DNA from: Pacificitalea manganoxidans
GTDB taxonomy: Bacteria > Pseudomonadota > Alphaproteobacteria > Rhodobacterales > Rhodobacteraceae
Direction: 5' to 3'
Assembly: GCF_002504165.1 (NCBI RefSeq)
Contig: NZ_CP021410.1
Span: 1-42,252 of the forward strand
Length of the DNA stretch: 42,252 nt
Part shown: positions 26,451 through 33,668 of the stretch, piece by piece
How positions within the stretch are numbered: the stretch's first letter is position 1
Layout of the letters: every line of letters starts with the position of its first letter
Translations under genes and position numbers: made by a program
The notes under the pieces: generated by a model
Databases searched by the model: none
Seen by the model: the letters and a program-made list of their open reading frames with translations, nothing else
What the model was told of the DNA's origin: nothing

Positions 26451-27050
26451 ATGTCTGAAACCCGCATTGGGTATGCGCGCTGCTCGACCGACAAACAGGA
26501 TCTTGCCGCGCAAACGGTGGCGCTTCTCGATCTTCATGTTGCTGCGGACCGCATCTACACCGATCACGGGCTGACCGGCACCAATCGAGAGCGGCCGGGA
26601 CTGGCGCAGGCCTTGGCCGCTGTCAGGGCAGGGGACACGCTTGTGGTTCCGAAACTCGACCGGCTGGCGCGATCGGTTCCGGATGCTCGGGCCATCGCGG
26701 ACGAGCTGGCCGGGCGCGGGGTGAAACTTGCCTTGGGGGCGTCGGTCTATGATCCGGCCGATCCAATGGGAAAGATGTTCTTCAACATCCTCGCCACCTT
26801 CGCGGAGTTCGAAGCCGATCTGATCCGCATGCGCACGAAAGAAGGCATGGCCGTCGCCCGTGCCAAGGGCAAGCTGAAGGGCAAAAAGCCCAAACTCTCC
26901 GATCGCCGCCAGACGGAGTTGCGGCGCATGTATGACACCGGCGACTACTCGATCAGCGATCTGGCGGAGGTGTTCGATGTCTCCCGGCCGACCGTCTATC
27001 GTGTCTTGCAACGAACGCCGAGCGCCGATGCCCCGACGGGGACGGCTTAG
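26451..27050 (+). CDS. Serine recombinase (resolvase/invertase family)
   Basis: This is a 199-residue small serine recombinase. The catalytic serine is S12 in IGYARCSTDKQDLAAQ, followed by RIYTDHGLTGTNRERPGL, LVVPKLDRLARSVPDA with the active-site Arg residues, and FFNILATFAEFEADLIRMRTKEGM in the E-helix. The C-terminal helix-turn-helix is RQTELRRMYDTGDYSISDLAEVFDVSRPTVYRVL. Length is normal for Tn3-type resolvases or Hin-like invertases. I chose the ATG at 26451, preceded by GAGG, because an upstream ATG at 26361 adds 30 residues unlike the family. It may resolve replicon dimers or be the remnant of a transposon; no transposase is visible nearby. Confidence 0.9.
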   Translation: MSETRIGYARCSTDKQDLAAQTVALLDLHVAADRIYTDHGLTGTNRERPGLAQALAAVRAGDTLVVPKLDRLARSVPDARAIADELAGRGVKLALGASVYDPADPMGKMFFNILATFAEFEADLIRMRTKEGMAVARAKGKLKGKKPKLSDRRQTELRRMYDTGDYSISDLAEVFDVSRPTVYRVLQRTPSADAPTGTA

Positions 27051-27066
27051 CACCCCGTGGCAGGGG

Positions 27067-27957
27067 CTAAGCAGCGAGGTCGATTTTCTGACTAAGCAGC
27101 CAGTTGCGCACATGCAGTGTGGCATCAGATGCGTCTTGTCGCGGGGTGAGCAGGTAGAAATTCAACTCCCCTTCCAGAGCGCTGTCGATCGGCTGAACCA
27201 AGCGATCGCCCGCGATATCCCGTGCGACGAGGAACCGGCTCGCGAGCGCGATGCCTTGCCCGGCCAAGGCCGCGTCGAGGCTTAAGGTCGTCTGGTTGAA
27301 GCGCAGCCCGCGGGGCTGCTGGATCATCCCCCCGAACGCGTTCTCGATGAACTTCGGCCAAAGATCGTGGGTGTCATGCAGCAGCGTCATGCGCGTCAGG
27401 GCTGCGGCCCCGAGGGGCAGGGGCTCCTGCGCAACCAGACTGGGCGAGCAAACCGCGATAACCTCCTGCGGAAACAGAAGATCGGCGCGCAGGCTCGCTC
27501 CGAATGGTGGTCGCCCCTGACGCACCGCGAGGTCGATCCCGTCGGCATGGAAGCTTGAAACGCGTTCTGTGGCGGTGATGCGGAGATCAATGTCAGGATG
27601 GGCCTGAGTGAATTCCGCAAGTCGCGGGATGAGCCATTTCGACGCGAAGGTGGGCGTCACGCTGATCGTCACCTGCAAGGGTGCTGACCGAAGCGCTGCC
27701 GTCGCCTCCGACAGTTGGGAGAACGCGCGCGAAACCGCGGCGTGATAGGCGCGACCCTCCTCGGTGAATGCCAGACCGCGCGGCTCTCGTAGAAACAGGC
27801 GCAGGCCGAGATGGCCCTCAAGCCCACGCACCTGCTGCGCCACCGCCCCCTGGGTCACGCCCAACTCATCGGCTGCAGCGCGAAAGCTCAGATGCCTGCC
27901 CGCCACCGCAAAGGCGCGCAACCCGTTCAGCGGCGGCAGGCCGTTTTCATCAGACAC
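27067..27957 (-). CDS. LysR-family transcriptional regulator (GcvA-like)
   Basis: This 296-residue LysR-type regulator has an N-terminal winged helix-turn-helix, LNGLRAFAVAGRHLSFRAAADELGVTQGAVAQQVRGLEGHLGLRLF. The rest (about 90-296) is the periplasmic-binding-protein-like effector domain, with VTISVTPTFASKWLIPRL and ERVSSFHADGIDLAVRQG, matching the GcvA subgroup. It starts at a GTG (27957) with AGGAAA upstream. It is divergent from the SDR gene, with about 116 bases between the two starts, the classic arrangement in which a LysR regulator controls its neighbour. The effector is unknown. Confidence 0.9.
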   Translation of the reverse strand: MSDENGLPPLNGLRAFAVAGRHLSFRAAADELGVTQGAVAQQVRGLEGHLGLRLFLREPRGLAFTEEGRAYHAAVSRAFSQLSEATAALRSAPLQVTISVTPTFASKWLIPRLAEFTQAHPDIDLRITATERVSSFHADGIDLAVRQGRPPFGASLRADLLFPQEVIAVCSPSLVAQEPLPLGAAALTRMTLLHDTHDLWPKFIENAFGGMIQQPRGLRFNQTTLSLDAALAGQGIALASRFLVARDIAGDRLVQPIDSALEGELNFYLLTPRQDASDATLHVRNWLLSQKIDLAA

Positions 27958-28073
27958 GATAGATTTCCTACACCCAGGCAGCAGCCCATCTGGCTGGTGC
28001 GAATACTCTATGCCCCTTAGCTGAAGGATTACAGATGCAGCGCCCCTTATGGGCCAGGTGGGAGCATAGGACT

Positions 28074-28778
28074 ATGACAGCAGAAAAAGTAGCGCTGATC
28101 ACAGCAGGGGGAAGCGGTATGGGCGCGGGCGCAGCAAGACGCCTCGCTGCGGACGGGTATAAGGTCGGCATCCTGTCTTCCTCTGGCAAAGGGGAGGCGC
28201 TCGCGACGACGCTTGGGGGGTTCGGCGTGACCGGATCGAACCAGTCGGTCGAGGATCTTGGCCGTCTCGTTGACGGCGCGATGGAGCGTTGGGGCCGCGT
28301 CGATGTTCTGGTGAACTCCGCCGGGCATGGACCCAAGGGCGCCATTCTCGAGATTACGGATGAGGACTGGCATTCGGGTCTTGATGTCTATCTCCTGAAC
28401 GTCATCCGTCCGACCCGGCTCGTGACACCGATCATGGCCGCTCAGGGCGGCGGCGCGATCATCAACATCTCGACCTTCGCAGCATTCGAGCCTGACCCAC
28501 TCTTTCCAACCTCGGGCATCTTCCGTGCGGGGCTTGCCGGTTTCGCCAAGCTCTACGCGGATATGTATGCCGCGCAGAACATCCGCATGAACAATGTGCT
28601 GCCGGGGTTCATCAACAGCCTGCCGGAGACCGAAGACCGTCGCACGCGCATCCCGATGGGGCGTTATGGCAAGGAGGAGGAGGTCTCCTCACTCATCAGC
28701 TGGCTGGCCTCCGACGGCGGCGGCTACGTCACCGGACAGAATTGGCGGATCGATGGAGGGCTGACCCGTGGCGTCTGA
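28074..28778 (+). CDS. SDR-family oxidoreductase with altered active site
   Basis: This 234-residue classical-size short-chain dehydrogenase has the cofactor motif ALITAGGSGMGAGAARRLA, a VDVLVNSAGHGPKGAI segment in place of the usual NNAG, a retained catalytic-type Ser (S133 in INISTFAAF), and the C-terminal GGYVTGQNWRIDGG. The region that normally carries Tyr-x-x-x-Lys reads LFPTSGIFRAGLAGFAKLYAD, so the Tyr position appears as Phe144 and the Lys position as Gly148. Either catalysis differs or the protein does not act as a normal oxidoreductase. I chose the ATG at 28074, with GGGAG at good spacing; an ATG at 28035 would add 13 residues. It is divergent from the LysR regulator and overlaps the next small gene by 11 bases. 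Substrate unknown. Confidence 0.8.
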   Translation: MTAEKVALITAGGSGMGAGAARRLAADGYKVGILSSSGKGEALATTLGGFGVTGSNQSVEDLGRLVDGAMERWGRVDVLVNSAGHGPKGAILEITDEDWHSGLDVYLLNVIRPTRLVTPIMAAQGGGAIINISTFAAFEPDPLFPTSGIFRAGLAGFAKLYADMYAAQNIRMNNVLPGFINSLPETEDRRTRIPMGRYGKEEEVSSLISWLASDGGGYVTGQNWRIDGGLTRGV

Positions 28779-29016
28779 GACAACCAACGCCCCCGATCGC
28801 GGCCAGACCGCCTTTGCCGTGAAATGGGTAGCCTCGATCATCCAGATCCTCGGCTACGCGGCGACCGGGTTCGGCTGGGCGCCGTGGAACCTCTATCTGT
28901 TCTTGGCTGGCGTCTTGGGCTGGCTGATTGTCGGCGTGCTCTGGAATGACCGGGCGATCATGTTGATCCACTTCGTCGCTCTTGGCTCCATGCTCGTGGG
29001 TATGGCGAGCCAATGA
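28768..29016 (+). CDS. Small two-to-three-helix membrane protein
   Basis: This is an 82-residue hypothetical protein. After a polar N terminus of about 17 residues it shows hydrophobic stretches VKWVASIIQILGYAATGF, NLYLFLAGVLGWLIVGVLW and IMLIHFVALGSMLVGMAS, so it is probably an inner-membrane protein with three short helices. It starts at a GTG (28768) inside the end of the SDR gene, overlapping by 11 bases, which suggests translational coupling and a shared role under the divergent LysR regulator. I do not recognise a function. Confidence 0.65.
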   Translation: MASETTNAPDRGQTAFAVKWVASIIQILGYAATGFGWAPWNLYLFLAGVLGWLIVGVLWNDRAIMLIHFVALGSMLVGMASQ

Positions 29017-29053
29017 GGGGTTTGCGGGGTGGACCTGTGACGGCGCAGATCGC

Positions 29054-29270
29054 TTACACAGATGCCTCGCGCAGCGCCTGCCCCAGTCGCTTGGCGGCCT
29101 CTACGGCGGCTTCGCCACGCAGCGGCCAAGCTTGGGTCAGGCCTTCGAGGATCACGAGCAATTCGGTCTCGGCGGTGACGAGCCCGGTGGCTGCGGCGGC
29201 TCAGGAGGCGTTCCTTGAGAAGGCGCACTTGGGCAAGATCGGGATAGAGATCTCCGGGTGATTGGGAACC
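29054..29270 (-). pseudogene. Decayed gene tail with apparent frameshift
   Basis: On the minus strand one frame reads a plausible helical protein (DLYPDLAQVRLLKERLL), and after a one-base shift near 29203 another continues it (GLVTAETELLVILEGL, then AAVEAAKRLGQALREASV) to a TAA at 29054-29056. The two pieces have ordinary protein-like composition while their frames are otherwise broken. There is no start codon with a ribosome-binding site. I take it as the C-terminal remnant of an unidentified gene. Confidence is low because it rests on composition only. Confidence 0.3.
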
Positions 29271-29286
29271 CGGAGCGGCTGCCGGA

Positions 29287-29832
29287 CTAGGCCGCGCCCT
29301 TCCATGTCTCCGGGGTGAGGTAGATGGCAGCGTCTTCGATGCTGACCATGACCTCACCGTCCTGAATGTTGACCTGTAGCTTCATGGTGCGGCTGGCCAG
29401 CTTGGCCAGAGCAGCAGTATCGCCCTCGGCCAAATTGACCACGTGCAGGTTGTCGAAGCGGTTCGTGCTGTTCTTGGTCTTGTCCCACCACAGCTCGGCA
29501 GTGCGTCCGCCGTAGGGATAAATGACGACCTTTGCAGCCTTGTTACAGGACTGGCGGATGACCTTCTCGCTCGGCAGGCCCAGAGCCACCCAGACATCGA
29601 TTTCACCGCTGAGGCTTTTCTGCCAGATATCGGGCTCATCATCCGTCGACAGACCCTTGCCCAGCTCCAGATGCTCATGCGCGTTCAGGGCGAAAGCGAC
29701 GATGCGCACCATCAGCCGCTCGTCCGTCTCCGAAGGGTGCCGCGCGACGGTCAGGCGGTGCGTCTCGTAATACTGACGATCCATATCCGAGACCGACAGT
29801 TCTATCTTATAGATGGTGGATTTTTGCGCCAT
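29287..29832 (-). CDS. yaeQ: YaeQ family protein
   Basis: This 181-residue protein matches the YaeQ family along its length. It opens with STIYKIELSVSDMDRQYYETHRLTVARHPSETDERLMVRIVAFALNA, then has GLSTDDEPDIWQKSLSGEIDVWVALGLPSEKVIRQSCNKA. YaeQ proteins have a PD-(D/E)XK nuclease-like fold; the GEIDVWVALG stretch would correspond to the core acidic region. The biochemical role is not established. It is a monocistronic minus-strand gene starting at an ATG, with an AGCAGG sequence upstream that lies within an inverted repeat (29830-29900). It is a conserved chromosomal-type gene, somewhat unexpected on a plasmid. Confidence 0.88.
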   Translation of the reverse strand: MAQKSTIYKIELSVSDMDRQYYETHRLTVARHPSETDERLMVRIVAFALNAHEHLELGKGLSTDDEPDIWQKSLSGEIDVWVALGLPSEKVIRQSCNKAAKVVIYPYGGRTAELWWDKTKNSTNRFDNLHVVNLAEGDTAALAKLASRTMKLQVNIQDGEVMVSIEDAAIYLTPETWKGAA

Positions 29833-29900
29833 GACCTGCTCAAGCCTTCCAAGGATCGGGCTACCTACCCTGCCCGGCTCCCTTTGGGAAGCAGGTCATG
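29830..29900. promoter_or_regulatory. Inverted repeat covering the yaeQ start codon
   Basis: CATGACCTGCT at 29830-29840 is perfectly complementary to AGCAGGTCATG at 29890-29900, separated by 49 bases. Read on the minus strand, the downstream arm contains the ribosome-binding region and ATG of yaeQ. If the transcript includes both arms, the structure could hide the start codon. The pairing is seen directly; translational control is inferred. Confidence 0.4.
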
Positions 29901-30109
29901 CACTTTGTCCGGGCTGACCCCCGATTGTCCTACAAGGCGCTACGACTGACGCTTTACCCAAGCGCTGCTTAAAGATCAGTGCGCTGATCCAGTCGGACAA
30001 GAGCAACCACTGGACCATGCTGCTGCTTCTTAAGTTCGAGCGGCAACAAAGCTGAGGCTACGGTCGTTGGTCGAGAGCATGAAGGCAAGGTAGCCCTTCC
30101 ATTGACGTG

Positions 30110-30268
30110 CTACTTCTTGATGATGATGTAGATCGCGTGGATAATCCCGGGCACGTAGCCGAGGATCGTCAGAATGATGTTGATCCAGAAGTGCTTACCC
30201 AGCCCTTCTTGGAGAAAGACGCCAAGCGGCGGCAGCAGTATCGCGATGATTATCCGGATGATGTCCAT
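30110..30268 (-). CDS. YqaE/Pmp3 family small membrane protein
   Basis: This is a 52-residue proteolipid-type membrane protein. It starts MDIIRIIIAILLPPLGVFLQ, continues through a short polar loop (EGLGKHFWIN), and ends IILTILGYVPGIIHAIYIIIKK. Two transmembrane helices with LPPLGVFL and the ILTILGYVPGIIHAIYII pattern are diagnostic of the YqaE/Pmp3 (UPF0057) family, which is linked to salt and membrane stress in other organisms. An AAGGAGG lies about 22 bases upstream, with a small CCCGGACATCCGGG palindrome between it and the ATG. An in-frame GTG three codons earlier has better spacing, so the protein may start there. The gene stands alone on the minus strand. Confidence 0.9.
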   Translation of the reverse strand: MDIIRIIIAILLPPLGVFLQEGLGKHFWINIILTILGYVPGIIHAIYIIIKK

Positions 30269-30360
30269 GTGATGCACCCGGATGTCCGGGCCTCCTTTTT
30301 GTTTCGGTGAACAGGCATGATACCGATGCGCAATGTCTCACCTGAGGGTGAGAACAGGGC

Positions 30361-30681
30361 CTAGTTTGTCGCCGTTAAAGCACTGTCGGGGTCGAGCATA
30401 GGCCAGTATCCTAGGCTGCAGGCCCAGTGCCGCGGGCGTAAAAGTCTAGTAAACTCATGATAGTAGATTTGCGCATTCATGCCTCTGGCCGTGGGCTGGT
30501 GGATGCAGGCGTAACCGGCGCGGGCGCGATATGTTCCGGCTGTCGCTGCTCCCGACTTTGGACCGTCGGTCACTGATCTTTCCTGCTGGCTCACGATGAC
30601 GGGTAGGCCATCATGCATGTCGGTGGGGGTGTGGTGAGAGCCATGGCTCAGGCACGAACCAACAAGCCAAGCTCCACTCAA
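30361..30681 (-). CDS. Uncertain small ORF, possible lipoprotein remnant
   Basis: This is an open minus-strand frame of up to 106 residues from a TTG, with no ATG start and no clear ribosome-binding site. Its first residues include WLVGSC, which resembles a lipobox; reading further upstream in frame gives RRAGALSGAWLVGSC, a fair lipoprotein signal, but without a usable start codon. The C-terminal part (IYYHEFTRLLRPRHWACSLGYW) is not repetitive. It may be a decayed lipoprotein gene or chance. I do not recognise a family. Confidence 0.25.
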   Translation of the reverse strand: MSGAWLVGSCLSHGSHHTPTDMHDGLPVIVSQQERSVTDGPKSGAATAGTYRARAGYACIHQPTARGMNAQIYYHEFTRLLRPRHWACSLGYWPMLDPDSALTATN

Positions 30682-31011
30682 GGCCCCTGCCCTACGGATT
30701 GAACCAAGAAAAACAGGTGGTTCTTTGGGGTTCTTCCAGAGGATTTGGATCTCTGAAACCTTCCTGAGGACGGGTTCCTCGAGGTTCCCCGGATTCCTTA
30801 CATTTGGCTCCGGAGGCCTATGGTCTTCCAGCTCGGCAGACCCTCTGTGAACCAGCTGCGGATTGAACCAAGATCAGGCGGTGTGACGTATACTCAACAG
30901 ACACCGTGCATTCATCTTCCAGAGCACGAACCCGCCTTCACGAATCTCTCTATGCTTGGTACAATCAGGTTACACTCCTGAGTATCTCCCCTTCTACTCA
31001 TGATCTTCTCT

Positions 31012-31064
31012 AGAGTCGGACTCTTCTAGTAGGATCGCTAGTTCTTTTTCTTAGGAGAAAGAAC
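31012..31064. repeat. Two adjacent inverted repeats
   Basis: AGAGTC-G-GACTCT at 31012-31024 is a 13-base palindrome. GTTCTTT at 31041-31047 pairs with AAAGAAC at 31058-31064, and the stem can extend to nine pairs with one G-T. Neither is followed by a T tract, so they do not look like ordinary terminators. They lie just before the larger inverted repeat at 31092. Confidence 0.6.
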
Positions 31065-31091
31065 AGAGTAGATGTCTATTTATATCACAGT

Positions 31092-31194
31092 GCTCGAATG
31101 ACCCTTTTCTTCCTCGAAGGGTTCAGCCTTTCTCGAAGGGCTACGCCCTTTCTCGAAAGGCTGTCCCCTTCTTCGTCGAAAGGGTCATTCGAGC
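31092..31194. repeat. Large inverted repeat with 16-bp perfect arms
   Basis: GCTCGAATGACCCTTT (31092-31107) is perfectly complementary to AAAGGGTCATTCGAGC (31179-31194). The 71 bases between them contain three tandem 20-base units that can each form a small hairpin. The DNA or its RNA could fold into a multi-branched structure of about 100 bases. Confidence 0.8.
31111..31170. repeat. Three tandem 20-bp repeats
   Basis: Three consecutive 20-base units start at 31111, 31131 and 31151, with the shared core CTCGAAGGG or CTCGAAAGG and ending in CCTT. Together with the preceding CCTT, each unit forms a short stem (CCTT...AAGG) around CTCG. A degenerate fourth copy (GTCGAAAGGG) merges into the right arm of the large inverted repeat. 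Confidence 0.75.
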
Positions 31195-31589
31195 TGAACG
31201 TTGAGTATGTCTGAAAAGCGAGCACCTCTTACAGGAACTTAGAATCCTAGGATCATAGAGTGTTCTTGTGCTAGTTTCACTAAGTATAGAGGCTATCCTT
31301 CTCGCGCGCGTGAGGCAGCTAGACCAACGCGCCGAAGATGCAGGGGAAGATGCGCCAGAGCCGCTGAGCGTCCCGCAGAAGCGCACCTGCCCACCCTCCG
31401 CCACATTGGTATATCTTTGACCATCATGCGCCTCACGGAGGCTCTCCGAGCCTCTGAGGGGCATCTGAAGGTCACCTTGTCGATGCAAACAGAGGATCCC
31501 CGTGGAAGGTATGGCGGTAGGACTTCGGGATCTGATGCCAGACACACCCTCTCGGGAGACCTCACGTCGAGAACTCCGGGAGGCCTCAG

Positions 31590-31755
31590 ACTTCTCCAGA
31601 CCTTGCGAGAAGTTCTCTGGGCCCAACTCGCAAATGGACATCTTTGCAGTGCCATTGTCCCCCTGCCCTTCCAATCTGAAAGAGATCTCTGAGATGTCTG
31701 CGAGAAGTGTTCGAGAAGTCTGGAGAACTTCTCCCAGACGTCTCGGGAGTTCTTA
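31590..31755. repeat. Cluster of GAGAAGT/ACTTCTC heptamers
   Basis: GAGAAGT occurs at 31607, 31702 and 31713, and its complement ACTTCTC at 31590 and 31727, giving five copies in about 145 bases. The string TCTCGGGAG also occurs at both ends (about 31550 and 31741), and the flanks form an imperfect large inverted repeat. The cluster ends about 80 bases before the orphan gene at 31833, so it could regulate that gene or bind a replicon protein. Function unknown. Confidence 0.5.
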
Positions 31756-31832
31756 ACGAAGATGCAGGGTCCATTCAGGTTTTTTTGACAGGAGCTTAGG
31801 AATTAGGGAGCGGCAAAGCTCTGACCACGATC

Positions 31833-32981
31833 ATGAACCATGTAGAGGGGTGGGACAGTTTGCGGTCTCTGCTCTCGGATCTCCGGGGAGCCACGGCAGA
31901 TAACATCACGCTCATGCGGCTTCTGAACCGGGTGAAGTATAACATCGACAGCATGCGTCAGGATGCTCGTGAAGGTGTGCCGAAGAACTTGGCGAAACTC
32001 TTCAAGGGCAAGCTGACCAAGGCTCAATGGGAGGGCATGCATTACGGGATCGGGAAGACCGATATCCTGGCTCTGGGGATGGTGGAAGCTCAGGCTCTGC
32101 TCGAAGACCCGTCGAGTGTGGGGGCGCGTATCCTGGCTGCAGAGGAGGTTCTCCAGAAGCATGCAGCGCCTCTGGCAGATCGCTATAAGACCAAGGCACG
32201 GGTGCTGGCGCGGTATATGGTTCGGGGAGAGGTGACCTCCCAGAACTTGCTGAAGAACGCACGGGCGATTGCAGGTCTCTTTGGGGAAGTAGATCGTCCC
32301 AAGCCCGAGAACATCGATGAGCGGGTGGAGCCTGCCATCGAGAAGCTGATTGCGCTCTATGCCTATGAGCTCTTGCCGCAGAGTGAGCAGGAGATGCTTC
32401 AGGATCTGGCAGAGAACCAGGCTGAGGGTCTGAAGGCTGTGCTGGGCATGACCGAGACCCTGCGCAAGCTCGAGGAGGAGAAGCTCACACAAGTCCAGAC
32501 GGATGATCTGGCTGTGAACCAGGCCCTCAACAACGGCTGGGCAGGGTTCTTGCCCGAGCAGACGGCTGATGGGGCTCAGGTGGTGGTGAAAGACATCTCC
32601 GAGCATGAGCATATGATCAGCCGAGGCTGGGTCCGTATCGGGGCCTATAATGGCGATGGCAACGAAGGCTACCGAGGCAAGCGGGCCTATTACCAATCCT
32701 CTGTGGCGGGGAAATCTCCGTTCCGTCAGGGCTTGGCTCAGAGCGTTCACTCGACCTTCCGGGGAACCAACGTGATGACCGGACGCTCGCTCACGGGCAT
32801 GGCTGGGACGATCACAGGCAAGAAGGCTGAGGCCTTGGCTCAGGCGATCTCAGAAGCGAAGGCGGGCTCGCTCGATAACGTGCCCAATGGCGAGTATCTG
32901 ATCCCGTTCTTTGACGGGAAAGGGAACGTCATCCCAAAACAAAAATCTAACGGGTTTTCTGCGTCTACAGTCCTGCATTAG
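31833..32981 (+). CDS. Orphan protein of unknown function, possibly phage-derived and truncated
   Basis: This 382-residue protein belongs to no family I recognise with certainty. It is largely helical and charged, with coiled-coil-like stretches (about residues 170-225, e.g. LRKLEEEKLTQVQTD). The C-terminal third, HEHMISRGWVRIGAYNGDG and SLDNVPNGEYLIPFFDGKGN, resembles parts of large phage virion proteins as I remember them, but I cannot confirm this. The ending PKQKSNGFSASTVLH looks out of place after the GKGNVI strand and suggests truncation or a frameshift. The first ATG at 31833 has no good ribosome-binding site (GGAG is about 25 bases away), and the in-frame region upstream stops within about 30 bases. 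Codon use looks host-like. It lies between structured DNA and the first origin. Confidence 0.6.
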   Translation: MNHVEGWDSLRSLLSDLRGATADNITLMRLLNRVKYNIDSMRQDAREGVPKNLAKLFKGKLTKAQWEGMHYGIGKTDILALGMVEAQALLEDPSSVGARILAAEEVLQKHAAPLADRYKTKARVLARYMVRGEVTSQNLLKNARAIAGLFGEVDRPKPENIDERVEPAIEKLIALYAYELLPQSEQEMLQDLAENQAEGLKAVLGMTETLRKLEEEKLTQVQTDDLAVNQALNNGWAGFLPEQTADGAQVVVKDISEHEHMISRGWVRIGAYNGDGNEGYRGKRAYYQSSVAGKSPFRQGLAQSVHSTFRGTNVMTGRSLTGMAGTITGKKAEALAQAISEAKAGSLDNVPNGEYLIPFFDGKGNVIPKQKSNGFSASTVLH

Positions 32982-33436
32982 CCCTTAGGGTGTCTACAGG
33001 CGGAAATCGGGACCTTCAGCCTACAGGTTGGCAGGGGGTGAGACATGTCTTCGATGAGGGGTGAGAGCTTCCAGAACCTGTTCTACGTCGCACAGAAACT
33101 AGGTTGAGCGGTGTTTCCTCGATACTACTTGAGGAGTAGTAGCCGGCCAAGAAGGAGAAGTTCTTTTCAGGTCATAGCCTGTGTTCTGATTGTGGCTCTC
33201 TAGCTGAATGGCGCGGAGGTTGCGAAGGCTCTAGAGGTGGTTGGTAGCGCCTCCAGCAGATATCGGATGTCTTTCCGTCCTTGGCTCTGGGGGGATCGAC
33301 CTCCCCTGCCCTCTCATGGGAAGCGATGAGTGCGGGATCTGAGAGAACTAGGTTCCATCGACACCTCAAGGAAGCCAGTTTGCGTCAGAAGGACCGCTTA
33401 GAGCCAACTCATCCACAGGCAAACTTGAGCTCTGTA
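32982..33436. other. Gene-free stretch before the first origin
   Basis: About 450 bases with no supportable gene. It contains a perfect hairpin TACTACT-TGAGG-AGTAGTA at 33123-33141, four CTAG tetramers (33099, 33200, 33231, 33348; two of them in ACTAGGTT), and a DnaA-box-like TCATCCACA at 33409-33417 with one mismatch to the consensus. It leads into the AT-richer GTGTTA repeats of the origin. Confidence 0.5.
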
Positions 33437-33477
33437 GTGTTAAATATGTGTTAGAGTCTGTGTTAAGCTGTGGATAA
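33437..33477. other. Origin 1: GTGTTA repeats and DnaA box
   Basis: GTGTTA is repeated at 33437, 33448 and 33460 (11-12 base spacing), in a locally AT-rich stretch. It is followed by TGTGGATAA at 33469-33477, a perfect match to the DnaA box TTATCCACA on the other strand. Such repeats next to a DnaA box are typical of the unwinding region of an iteron plasmid origin. The iterons start 43 bases downstream. Confidence 0.7.
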
Positions 33478-33520
33478 CTGTCTGTAACCTTCTGATCTAC
33501 CAGATGAATTCCAAACGCCC

Positions 33521-33668
33521 GGTCACTAAAACCCCGAACTTTGGTCACTAAAACCCCGAATCTCGGTCACTAAAACCCCGAATCCCTGGGGTGGGTCACT
33601 AAAACCCCGAATCTTGACATCTGGTCACTGAAACCCCGAATGTAGGCCATGGTCACTAAAACCCCGAA
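33521..33668 (+). repeat. Iteron array of the first RepA replicon
   Basis: Six 18-base direct repeats of GGTCACTAAAACCCCGAA start at 33521, 33543, 33565, 33594, 33623 and 33651; the fifth has one change (GGTCACTGAAACC). Spacings are 22, 22, 29, 29 and 28 bases. The last copy begins at the G of the repA ATG and therefore encodes VTKTPN. The array is the probable RepA binding site for replication initiation and autoregulation. Confidence 0.92.

Larger units (their letters stand above)
30690..31832. other. Gene-free repeat-rich stretch of the replicon backbone
   Basis: About 1.1 kb without a supportable gene. It holds six CTAG tetramers (31010, 31026, 31038, 31247, 31271, 31319), several hairpins (31012-31194), a 20-bp tandem repeat (31111-31170) and clustered GAGAAGT/ACTTCTC heptamers (31590-31733). 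The 14-base string CTTGGTTCAATCCG occurs twice on the minus strand, near 30700 and 30860. Open frames here are short, lack good starts and overlap the repeats. It may contain a regulatory RNA, centromere-like or origin-related DNA. Confidence 0.55.

Noticed and set aside
30336-30353. Hairpin TCTCACC-TGAG-GGTGAGA
   Set aside because: A neat 7-bp stem but no T tract and no gene ending just before it, so I could not assign a role.
31111-31170. Possible CRISPR array in the 20-bp tandem repeats
   Set aside because: Units are contiguous with no unique spacers, only three copies exist and no cas gene is present.
31141-31674. Long open frames in the repeat-rich region
   Set aside because: They run across tandem and inverted repeats, have low-complexity Arg/Ser-rich translations and no proper starts.
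33521-33668. Iteron array read as a CRISPR or satellite
   Set aside because: The repeats are 18 bases with 4-11 base gaps directly before a repA gene; they are iterons.
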